From Desulfonema magnum (GTDB taxonomy: Bacteria; Desulfobacterota; Desulfobacteria; Desulfobacterales; 4be13): a stretch of DNA of 64,000 nucleotides. Both the position numbers and the translations under genes were made by a program. Positions 9,338 through 16,644 of the stretch are shown in pieces (position 1 is the first letter of the stretch; each line of letters begins with the position of its first letter). The notes below the pieces were generated by a model. It was given only the letters and a program-made list of their open reading frames with translations. It did no database searches and was not told where the DNA came from. Location of the stretch: contig NZ_CP061800.1 in assembly GCF_017377395.1 (NCBI RefSeq), positions 6,407,633-6,471,632 of the forward strand, read 5' to 3'.

Positions 9338-9374
9338 GAAGCAAATCCTAATATTCGGAGTCATGTAGTTATGT

Positions 9375-9500
9375 GGCTGTTCCCTTCGACAAGCTCAGGG
9401 AACGGAACACCCTGTCCGAGGGAACGCCGTGTCCGAGGAAACCCGTGTCCTGAGCCTGCCGGGGGAACGCTGTTCCCTTCGACAAGCTCAGGGAACGCCG
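9375..9500. repeat. Short palindromic repeats (TTCGACAAGCTCAGGGAACG)
   Basis: Copies of CTTCGACAAGCTCAGGGAAC at 9383 and 9477 with GTCCGAGGGAACGCC-type links between. Same family as 1016-1190. They fill the space between the kinase start and the end of the next minus-strand gene. Confidence 0.6.
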
Positions 9501-9525
9501 TGTCCGTCACCCCTTACATGGGTAA

Positions 9526-10758
9526 TTAAAACGCCTGATGAATTTCTGCTAAAACGGTTTCGAGCGTCGTGCCTGTCATATTTTCAAATCGTTGCTTTAT
9601 TCTGAGCGCATTGTCCAGCCTTTGTTTTATGGCCGCGATGATCTCCGGGTCATTGGCATAATGCGCCATCTTTTGTTCAAACCTTTTCGTTATCTCGGAA
9701 ACAATACGGTCTCCCTGAGTCAGCTTATCCGCCAGATAGAGTATCTCTTTGACACTGATCGTCTCCTCATCACCGAGGATGATATCCATATGCTCGCTCA
9801 CCACTTCCGCCACAGCACAATATCCCATTTCATTGAGAATTCTTGCCCCTTCGGCAGCGTGAGCCGGTTTTTCTCTGGCCAGATCATGCAATAAACCCGC
9901 AGCAGTGAGTAATTCCAAATCTATATGGCAGCCTGCCCTGTTCAATTCCTCCCCCAGACGCAACGCAACCCGGGCCACTGTCTGACAATGGCGAAACACC
10001 CGCTCTTTCACTGCAAATGTTTTCGTCATCAATGTTACGCACTCCTGAGACGTGGGAATTTCATATTTATCGTATCTTTTAAGCAGTTGCTGATAATCCG
10101 CAGGCGTATCCAGATCCAGCAACATACATTCATCCGCGACCTCCACATCCGCAGCATCTTTTTCATATTGCTCCAGAAAGGCCCGGAGTCCGCCCTGCCC
10201 GCTCCAGCGTATAATTTCATCAACATAAGCAGATGCAATCAGCGGCGGATGTCCGCGCTCACCCTGAAAATTCGGATAGAGGATGAAACTTGAAACTTGA
10301 AACTTGAAACTTGAAACTTGGGAAGCGATATCGGGTGCTGATTCTGAGTTGTATGCTTCAAGTTTTGAATTTCGAATTTCAAACGCTTTTAACAGGTCAA
10401 GTACGGTCTGTCGCCTTACCAGGGGAATATCCACAGGCAGAATGAAGAATGCCTCCCTGTCCGGTTCCAGACTTTTAATTCCCGCAAGTACCGAGGAGAA
10501 CATGCCTTCCGCATACTGTTCGTTAACAATTCCGCGTACATTCAGCGGCCCCAGCACATTTAAAATATCAGAAGATCGGTGTCCCGCGACCACCCGGATA
10601 TCCATGACACCCGCGGATTGAAAAAGCCTGATCTGCCGTTCCAGAATAGTCATTTCTCCCAGACGCATCAGGGGCTTAAAATCTCCCATACGGGAAGAAT
10701 AGCCAGCAGCCAAGATGATAGCAGTTATTTTGGTGAGTTGTGAGTTGTGATTTGTCAT
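9526..10758 (-). CDS. MobA/MocA-like nucleotidyltransferase fused to HD domain
   Basis: About 410 residues. The N-terminal half is a NTP-transferase (ITAIILAAGYSSRMGDFKPLM, then FILPVDIPLV and GHPPLIA), like MocA/MobA enzymes that attach CMP or GMP to molybdopterin. The C-terminal half is an HD phosphohydrolase (GLLHDLAREK). XdhC is immediately upstream on the same strand, pointing to maturation of a molybdenum hydroxylase. The start is uncertain: the upstream heptamer repeats create in-frame ATGs at 10800, 10779 and 10758, exactly seven codons apart, none with a clear ribosome binding site. Five further heptamers (10284-10320) lie inside the gene before the conserved FQGERGHPPL segment. Confidence 0.8.
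   Translation of the reverse strand: MTNHNSQLTKITAIILAAGYSSRMGDFKPLMRLGEMTILERQIRLFQSAGVMDIRVVAGHRSSDILNVLGPLNVRGIVNEQYAEGMFSSVLAGIKSLEPDREAFFILPVDIPLVRRQTVLDLLKAFEIRNSKLEAYNSESAPDIASQVSSFKFQVSSFILYPNFQGERGHPPLIASAYVDEIIRWSGQGGLRAFLEQYEKDAADVEVADECMLLDLDTPADYQQLLKRYDKYEIPTSQECVTLMTKTFAVKERVFRHCQTVARVALRLGEELNRAGCHIDLELLTAAGLLHDLAREKPAHAAEGARILNEMGYCAVAEVVSEHMDIILGDEETISVKEILYLADKLTQGDRIVSEITKRFEQKMAHYANDPEIIAAIKQRLDNALRIKQRFENMTGTTLETVLAEIHQAF
10284..10320. repeat. Heptamer tandem repeat inside the MobA-HD coding region
   Basis: Five copies of AAACTTG (period 7) read in frame as SSFKFQVSSF-type residues. A gain or loss of one 7-bp unit would shift the frame before the last part of the transferase and all of the HD domain. 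Confidence 0.85.
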
Positions 10759-10907
10759 TTGTGAGTTGTGAGTTGTCATTTGTGATTTGTGATTTGTCAT
10801 TTGAAACTTGAAACTGGATACTGAGAACAAGTTTCAAGTTTCAAGTTTCAAGTTTCAAGTTTCAAGTTTCAAGTTTCAAGTTTCAAGTTTCAAGTTTCAA
10901 GTTTCAA
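10731..10907. repeat. Heptamer repeat arrays between MobA-HD gene and xdhC
   Basis: Two arrays with period 7: GAGTTGT/GATTTGT/CATTTGT units (10731-10800) and about eleven copies of GTTTCAA (10831-10907). The second array supplies the xdhC stop codon (ACT TGA), and the first supplies candidate start codons of the next gene, so the whole intergenic space is repeat. Confidence 0.9.
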
Positions 10908-11949
10908 CCCCGGCGCGTGCGGCAATGAGTTCTGAGATAATGCTGATTGCAATTTCATGAGGGGTTTCCGCACCGATTGAGAGGCCAATGGGAGAATGTA
11001 CTCTTTTTAAGTCTTCGGATGTGAAGCCTTCGCTTAACAATGCTTTGTAAATGGTGTCTCGTTTTTGTCGGCTGCCAATCATGCCGATGTATCCCGCGTT
11101 TGTCCTGAGAGACTGCGCCAGCACGGTCTTGTCGTGATTGTGTCCTCTGGTGACAATGACCACATAACTATCTTTATCTATAGTCAGTTCTTTTAAAGCC
11201 TGTTCAAAGGAATCCAAAACAATAATTTCATCAGCGTCTTTGAATCGGTCCTGATTCGCAAATTCTTCCCGGTCATCCAGCACAACGGTTCGAAAATCAA
11301 CCATTTTGGAGAAAAATCCCACTTTCTGTGAGACATGACCGGCACCGAATAAAAAGACCGTTCCTGAAGTAAAATAAGGTTCCACAACGAACTTCTGATT
11401 TTCGAGCGTCACAGTGACTGGCGCACGTTCCTTTTCGGTTTCTTTTACTAAGGTTTCTGACAGAGACGGCGATAAACTGAGATCACCGTGAGTGATTCCG
11501 TGATCTGACAGCAGACATCGCTCAACTTTCTTCAGTTCGCCGCGTTCTGTTTTCAGAGCCGATACTATTAAAGTTTTTTGCCGTTTTTGCAGGAATGTGA
11601 GCAAATTTCCGAATATCTCAAGATTGACCGGATTGGGTTCAATCAGTTCAAGCAGGATTTCCAGACGGCCCCCGCAAATCATATCCACAGATTCAGCATT
11701 CTCGGACGCTGTGAGATCAAATATTCTGACCTGAGCGTTGGCTGATTTGAATATCTCAGGAGCAGTTTTCATTACCTGAGCTTCCACCAGCCCGCCGCCG
11801 ATGGTTCCGATGATTTTTCCATCCGAACGGATCAGCATTTTGGTTCCTGCTGTACGCGGTGTCGAACCGACGCGGCTGAGAATCGTCGCCAGGACAACGC
11901 TTTCTCCGTTCTCAATCATCTGATAAATGCTCTGTTCCAATCTACTCAT
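10897..11949 (-). CDS. XdhC/CoxI-family molybdenum enzyme maturation factor
   Basis: 350 residues with both usual halves: the N-terminal XdhC_CoxI domain (VLATILSRVGSTPRTAGTKML...GTIGGGLVEAQV) and the C-terminal Rossmann domain (FLFGAGHVSQKVGFFSKMVDF, VVLDDREEFAN, SYVVIVTRGHNHD, IGMIGSRQKR). XdhC proteins bind molybdenum cofactor, help its sulfuration and insert it into xanthine dehydrogenase-type enzymes. GAGAGGAAAA upstream of the ATG at 11949 supports the start. Its 3' end runs into a heptamer array, so the last two codons (Glu-Thr) and the stop are repeat-derived. No hydroxylase subunit gene is in the window. Confidence 0.88.
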   Translation of the reverse strand: MSRLEQSIYQMIENGESVVLATILSRVGSTPRTAGTKMLIRSDGKIIGTIGGGLVEAQVMKTAPEIFKSANAQVRIFDLTASENAESVDMICGGRLEILLELIEPNPVNLEIFGNLLTFLQKRQKTLIVSALKTERGELKKVERCLLSDHGITHGDLSLSPSLSETLVKETEKERAPVTVTLENQKFVVEPYFTSGTVFLFGAGHVSQKVGFFSKMVDFRTVVLDDREEFANQDRFKDADEIIVLDSFEQALKELTIDKDSYVVIVTRGHNHDKTVLAQSLRTNAGYIGMIGSRQKRDTIYKALLSEGFTSEDLKRVHSPIGLSIGAETPHEIAISIISELIAARAGVET

Positions 11950-12049
11950 AACAATTTTCCTCTCTGTCGTAATCTACAGGGATTCGTTTGGTAAGGATTT
12001 CCGTCCGATGACAATCCTTACCAAACGAATTTCTATAGATATCAAAATC

Positions 12050-12691
12050 TTATAATTCTCTAAACAAAAACAAAGACAGGTTCTTTATTATTTCTCGCTG
12101 AACCTGATTCTCATTTACAGAGGCATCTATGATCCTGAACCGTTCAGGCTCAAGACGTGCGAGCGCAAGATATCCCTCTCTTACTTTTTTATGAAACGCC
12201 AGTGTTTCCTTTTCAAACCGGGTCTCAAGCTTTGTCCGTATCCCGTTTTCGATCTGTTTCCAGGCACGGGAAAGACCGATTTCAGGCGGAAGATCAAGCA
12301 GGAAAGTCATATCCGGTTTCAGATCATCAAGGATCAGCCTGTGCAGTTTCTTTATTAACTCAATATTGATTCCCCTTGCAAATCCCTGATACACCAGCGT
12401 GGCATCAGAATAGCGGTCACATAGAACTGTTTTCCCCTCGGATAAGGAGGGGATCACCACTTTGTTTATATGCTGGACCCGGTCCGCCATGTAAAGAAGA
12501 AGTTCAGTCAGGGAATCCATATCATTATTATCAGGATCGAGCAAGATGGTCCGTATTTTTTTTCCGATTTTTGTACTGCCAGGCTCCCGCGTCATGACAC
12601 AGTGATATCCTTTGTTTTGCAGAAACTCAGAAATATGCCTGATCTGGGTTGTTTTGCCCGCGCCTTCTGTTCCTTCAAAGGTAATAAACAT
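12050..12691 (-). CDS. tmk: Thymidylate kinase
   Basis: 213 residues, normal length. P-loop GTEGAGKTT near the N-terminus, the DR(Y/F) motif in CDRYSDATLVYQGFARG, and LLDLPPEIGLSRA. It converts dTMP to dTDP with ATP in the cytoplasm, an essential step in dTTP synthesis. The LID region (ENGIRTKLETRFEKE) has few Arg residues, and Arg follows Glu in the P-loop region less clearly than in the E. coli type. AAAGG precedes the ATG. It is monocistronic here, followed on its strand by xdhC after about 100 bp. Confidence 0.92.
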   Translation of the reverse strand: MFITFEGTEGAGKTTQIRHISEFLQNKGYHCVMTREPGSTKIGKKIRTILLDPDNNDMDSLTELLLYMADRVQHINKVVIPSLSEGKTVLCDRYSDATLVYQGFARGINIELIKKLHRLILDDLKPDMTFLLDLPPEIGLSRAWKQIENGIRTKLETRFEKETLAFHKKVREGYLALARLEPERFRIIDASVNENQVQREIIKNLSLFLFREL

Positions 12692-12763
12692 AAATCAGAT
12701 GCCTTTTATGAAGGGTTTTAAACTAAAACCTGAAATTCGGCAAATTGAAAATCATTCTTTAAG

Positions 12764-12945
12764 TTCGTAGTTCCGCCTTTAGGCGGTCTGTTAAGTTAGT
12801 AGTTCCGCCTTTAGGCGGTCTGTTAAGTTCATAGTTCCGCCTTTAGGCGGTCTGTTAAGTTCATAGTTCCGCCTTTAGGCGGTCTGTTAAGTTCCGAGGC
12901 AGTATGTATCCCTTAAAGACCGCCTAAAGGCGGAACTACGAACTT
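12764..12945. repeat. Four tandem 32-bp hairpin repeats plus one inverted copy
   Basis: AGTTCCGCCTTTAGGCGGTC occurs four times in tandem (12768-12890, each followed by TGTTAAGTTC), and once in reverse (12917-12940). Each unit contains the self-complementary CCGCCTTTAGGCGG. Related single hairpins lie at 35193, 43430 and 55871. The 568-bp gap before hutU holds nothing but this and the next repeat. Confidence 0.85.
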
Positions 12946-13086
12946 TTTTTATTTGCAAAATTTTTCGGTCTGCTGAAATTAATATTTTCATTTTCATAAC
13001 CTGATATGCTATAATAAATTTTAAAACAAGTTTAAATTCATCTGAGCGTGACCTGGCCAGCATCAGCAGAGAGAAAATACTAACAA

Positions 13087-13180
13087 AATGCTCCCAAAAT
13101 GCTCGCTTGGGATTGACAAATCCCAAGCATTCCAATGCTCCCAAAATGCTCGCTTGGGATTGACAAATCCCAAGCATTTC
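13087..13180. repeat. Tandem hairpin repeats upstream of hutU
   Basis: Two direct copies of a unit containing GCTCGCTTGGGATTGACAAA with mate TCCCAAGC, so each forms a GCTTGGGATT/AATCCCAAGC hairpin. A related hairpin (15349-15375) follows the hutU stop codon, so the gene is bracketed by the same hairpin type. Confidence 0.7.
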
Positions 13181-13259
13181 CACCGGATTTGACAATCCTC
13201 CGGGAGCAAATCAGGGGCATTTCCGATCTTCTGCCATTTTTTGAAAGGAGGAATTTCAT

Positions 13260-15299
13260 ATGATTTGTAATACAGATATTTCAAAGGCAATGACAATTCA
13301 ATTGGAAGAAATATTTGGTAACTTACCCCAGATGCCTGATTTTGTCAAAGGTATCCGAAGAGCGCCCAAACGAAATTTTACCCTGTCAAAGGATGAAACT
13401 GCGCTCGCATTGAAAAACGCACTCAGATATGTCCCTGAAAAGTGGCACAGACAGCTCGCACCTGAATTTCTGAATGAGCTTTTCACAAGGGGCAGAATTT
13501 ACGGGTATCGGTTCAGGCCCCAAGGGAATATTAAGGGCAAACCCATTGATGAATACAAGGGCAAATGTATCGAGGGAAAAGCCTTTCAGGTGATGATTGA
13601 TAACAATCTGGATTTTGATATCGCGCTGTATCCCTATGAACTTGTCACTTACGGTGAAACCGGACAGGTCTGTCAGAACTGGATGCAGTACAGGCTTATC
13701 AGGCTGTATCTGGAACACCTGACGCGGGAACAAACCCTGGTGATGGAATCCGGCCATCCCCTCGGAGTGTTCAAATCCGGGCCTGAAGCCCCGAGAGTGA
13801 TCATCACAAATGCCCTGATGGTCGGCTGTTTTGATGACCTGGAAAACTGGCACAGGGCAATGGCGCTGGGGGTCGCAAATTACGGACAAATGACCGCGGG
13901 CGGCTGGATGTATATCGGTCCCCAGGGTATTGTACATGGGACATACAGCACCCTTTTAAACGCAGGCCGGTTACGGCTGAATATTTCTTCTGACAGCGAT
14001 CTGAGAGGCCATTTGTTTGTGTCTTCGGGCCTCGGGGGAATGAGCGGCGCCCAGGGGAAAGCTGTGGAGATTGCAAACGGTGTCGGCATTATCGCGGAGG
14101 TGGATGAGTCCAGAATTCAGACACGATATGATCAGGGATGGGTCGCCCGGGTTATTGATGATGCGGGAGAAGCTTTCAGGACGGCAAAAGCATATCAGGA
14201 TAAAAAAGAAAAAATAGCCATTGCGTTTCATGGAAACATTGTTGACCTGCTGGCCTATGCGGTTGAAAAAAATGTAAAAATTGATCTCTTGTCAGACCAG
14301 ACCTCCTGCCACGCGGTGTATGACGGGGGATATTGTCCCCAGGGGCTGACATTTCAGGAGCGCACGGCACTTTTAAACACGGATCATGCCAAATTCAGAC
14401 AATGTGTTGACACTTCTCTGAGACGCCACTATGCCCTCATCAGAACCCTTGGGAACAGGGGAACGTATTTTTTTGACTATGGAAACAGTTTTTTAAAGGC
14501 GGTATTTGACGCGGGGGTTAAAGCTGTCTGCAAAAACGGGGAAAATCCCATTGACGGTTTTGTTTTTCCGTCTTATGTCGAGGATATCATGGGGCCGCTG
14601 CTCTTTGATTTCGGATACGGGCCTTTCCGATGGGTCTGCCTGAGCGGAAAACATGAAGACCTGCTGAAGACTGACAACGCGGCAATGGCGTGTATTGCGC
14701 CTGAAAGAAGATTTCAGGACAGAGATAATTATGTGTGGATACGGGACGCGGATAAAAACAATCTTGTTGTGGGAACCCGGGCGAGAATATTATATCAGGA
14801 TGCCGCGGGACGGATGAATATTGCCCTGAAATTCAATGAGATGGTCAGGAACGGGGAGATTGGTCCGGTTATGCTGGGGAGAGATCACCACGACACCGGC
14901 GGCACAGATTCACCTTTTCGGGAAACAGCAAATATCAAAGACGGCAGTAATATCATGGCGGACATGGCAACCCAGTGTTTTGCCGGAAATGCGGCCAGAG
15001 GCATGAGTCTGGTGGCATTGCATAACGGCGGCGGCGTGGGCATTGGAAAAGCCATCAACGGTGGTTTCGGGCTGGTGCTTGACGGCAGCAAGAGAGCGGA
15101 TAACGTCATCCGGCAGGCCATTCCCTGGGATGTCATGGGAGGCGTGGCAAGACGGGCATGGGCAAGAAATGAAAATTCTGTTGAAACCAGTATGAAATAC
15201 AATCAGGTCAATAAAGGTACAGACCACATTACCCTTCCTTTTATCCCGGATGAGACGCTGGTGGAGGATTTGATTGAAGATGCGTTTGAAAGGATATGA
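13260..15299 (+). CDS. hutU: Urocanate hydratase
   Basis: 679 residues, matching the longer urocanase subfamily (about 670-680) rather than the 550-residue enterobacterial form. Recognisable segments: the NAD-binding GLGGMSGAQGKA, GGWMYIGPQGIVHGTY, RTLGNRGTYFFDYGNSFL, RDHHDTGGTDSPFRET and the Gly-rich LHNGGGVGIGKAINGGFG. It hydrates urocanate to imidazolonepropionate, the second step of histidine breakdown. A strong AAAGGAGG precedes the ATG. No hutH, hutI or hutG is adjacent, so the rest of the pathway must lie elsewhere or be absent. Confidence 0.93.
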   Translation: MICNTDISKAMTIQLEEIFGNLPQMPDFVKGIRRAPKRNFTLSKDETALALKNALRYVPEKWHRQLAPEFLNELFTRGRIYGYRFRPQGNIKGKPIDEYKGKCIEGKAFQVMIDNNLDFDIALYPYELVTYGETGQVCQNWMQYRLIRLYLEHLTREQTLVMESGHPLGVFKSGPEAPRVIITNALMVGCFDDLENWHRAMALGVANYGQMTAGGWMYIGPQGIVHGTYSTLLNAGRLRLNISSDSDLRGHLFVSSGLGGMSGAQGKAVEIANGVGIIAEVDESRIQTRYDQGWVARVIDDAGEAFRTAKAYQDKKEKIAIAFHGNIVDLLAYAVEKNVKIDLLSDQTSCHAVYDGGYCPQGLTFQERTALLNTDHAKFRQCVDTSLRRHYALIRTLGNRGTYFFDYGNSFLKAVFDAGVKAVCKNGENPIDGFVFPSYVEDIMGPLLFDFGYGPFRWVCLSGKHEDLLKTDNAAMACIAPERRFQDRDNYVWIRDADKNNLVVGTRARILYQDAAGRMNIALKFNEMVRNGEIGPVMLGRDHHDTGGTDSPFRETANIKDGSNIMADMATQCFAGNAARGMSLVALHNGGGVGIGKAINGGFGLVLDGSKRADNVIRQAIPWDVMGGVARRAWARNENSVETSMKYNQVNKGTDHITLPFIPDETLVEDLIEDAFERI

Positions 15300-15472
15300 T
15301 ACTCGGTCGTCAAAAAAACGCCTCGGATGCCCCATCAGCGATTCAGGCTCGCTTGGGATTAATAAATCCCAAGCTTTTCCGAGAGGTTCTCCAATCTTCC
15401 TACCCATTCTCTTCCGAGTAAGAATATTGGTAGTCTTGCAAAGGTAGTGATGCATTACATTTAATTATTGAA

Positions 15473-15623
15473 CACTCGATGTTCAAGTTTTCTGACCCGG
15501 TTCGAGTAAAAAGCCTGTCATTCCTGCGAAAGCAGGAATCCATTTTGGGCATATACGGCGCTTCCGGGAGCAGTGGATTCCTGCTTTCGCAGGAATGACA
15601 GAAAAAAACTTGAACATCGAGTG
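15473..15623. repeat. Nested inverted repeat, family B, copy B2
   Basis: Outer arms CACTCGATGTTCAAGTTTT and AACTTGAACATCGAGTG; inner REP hairpin TGTCATTCCTGCGAAAGCAG at 15518 and its mate ending at 15602. It is the most regular example of the family. The rest of 15300-15733 shows only the hairpin at 15349-15375. Confidence 0.85.
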
Positions 15624-15733
15624 AACAGTAATTGTTTTTTTGTGCATATTCCCATTTCTTTATCCGGCCTGACTGACGGAGTGACATTTTTGCCGCTTTT
15701 TTTCTCCGAATTTTTTCGCATTTCCGATTGGGA

Positions 15734-15997
15734 TTACCCCCGCTGCTGACCGGCTCTTTCAAATGCTGCCGGCATAAAGTGAAAATTCACGCCGTAATCT
15801 AATAATGCATCGGTTCCCAGTTCTCCCTGTAAGGTCTCCAGTGCGATCTGCCGCTCCTCATCAGCAGGCTCGGTCAGTGTCACCCAGAACTCGAACGGGT
15901 TCAGTTCCTCAATTCCCACCAACCGGACCTCCGGAAATTTTTTCTGTAATCCCGCAATGATGTTTTCAAGAACCTCTTTCTGCTTAAAGTTCATCAT
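15734..15997 (-). CDS. Small HEPN-partner protein, unknown
   Basis: About 87 residues starting at MMNFKQKEV; GGAGG about 10 nt upstream of the ATG at 15997 supports this over the longer frame. Sequence pattern: an amphipathic helix (KQKEVLENIIAGLQKKF), a beta hairpin (VRLVGIEELNPFEFWVTL) and a Glu-rich helix. It overlaps the 3' end of the HEPN gene by about 14 bp, so the two are translated together. By position it may be the antitoxin or minimal nucleotidyltransferase-like partner of the HEPN protein, but no GSxxxGxxxxxSDxD motif is present. Function unknown. Confidence 0.6.
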   Translation of the reverse strand: MMNFKQKEVLENIIAGLQKKFPEVRLVGIEELNPFEFWVTLTEPADEERQIALETLQGELGTDALLDYGVNFHFMPAAFERAGQQRG

Positions 15998-16376
15998 GGC
16001 TCCGTAACCTCCGTAATATAGCCTGAACAAATTCTCCTGCCCGGCCGAGCTGCCGTTTGGCCTTGTTCCGGTTTAACGATTCAGGTCTGTAATCAGCCAG
16101 ATCCCTTATCTTCTGGGCATCCTGCAAATAAGTTCTGAATTTCGGAAAAATTTTGTTTCTGTTGCAAAAATGGGTCACAAACTGAGTCTGCACCCATCCA
16201 TGATCAATATGAGTCTGTGAGGGGGTGATATGTTTGCTTGCCAGCACAGCGATCGCCGCGTGATACATGGCATAATATGCCCGGTTACAGCACGCGTCGT
16301 AATGTCCGTTCTCGTGACACCATTCCGCCACAGCCAGATTTTGTCGGGCTTTCTCTATGAAATCAGTGAAACTCAT
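15984..16376 (-). CDS. HEPN-domain protein
   Basis: 130 residues, four-helix HEPN pattern: FIEKARQNLAVAEWCHENGHYDACCNRAYYAMYHAAIAVLASKH. The motif R-x6-H (RAYYAMYH) fits the HEPN RNase signature Rx4-6H, so toxin-like RNase activity is plausible. It is followed by an overlapping small gene, the usual two-gene HEPN toxin-antitoxin layout. It sits directly outside the trailer end of the CRISPR array. GGAAG precedes the ATG. Functional assignment beyond the domain is inference. Confidence 0.75.
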   Translation of the reverse strand: MSFTDFIEKARQNLAVAEWCHENGHYDACCNRAYYAMYHAAIAVLASKHITPSQTHIDHGWVQTQFVTHFCNRNKIFPKFRTYLQDAQKIRDLADYRPESLNRNKAKRQLGRAGEFVQAILRRLRSHDEL

Positions 16377-16409
16377 AAGGCGTTCTTCCGCATCTCATCT
16401 CCGCTCTGA

Positions 16410-16545
16410 TCAGTCCTCTTCTCTGTTGTGCCAGCATTCCGAAAAATCTCTGAAATCATCCTCGTTAAAATCAGACAGCAATCCCGCCAGACGGTCTTTT
16501 TTAACAAACGGCCTATCCCCTGTTTCCAGGAAAAGTGATAATCAC
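16410..16545 (-). pseudogene. Relic of an antitoxin gene
   Basis: Translating the minus strand gives ETGDRPFVKKDRLAGLL followed by SDFNEDDFRDFSEC and a stop at 16410-16412, preceded in another frame by VIITFPGN. The pattern VI(I/V)TF...SDxxEDDxRDFxE matches the intact antitoxin at 31564-31905 (VIVTFLEDTGE and SDLIEDDLRDFLES). A frameshift separates the two parts and no start codon is available. It lies between the HEPN gene and the CRISPR array. Confidence 0.4.
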
Positions 16546-16644
16546 ATTAATCCTTCTTTTGTTCCAGAATAAGCTTTTATGCCATATTTGTCAATACTTT
16601 TTCATCAGAATAACACGCAACTATATGAAAAAAGTCCCTCGCCT

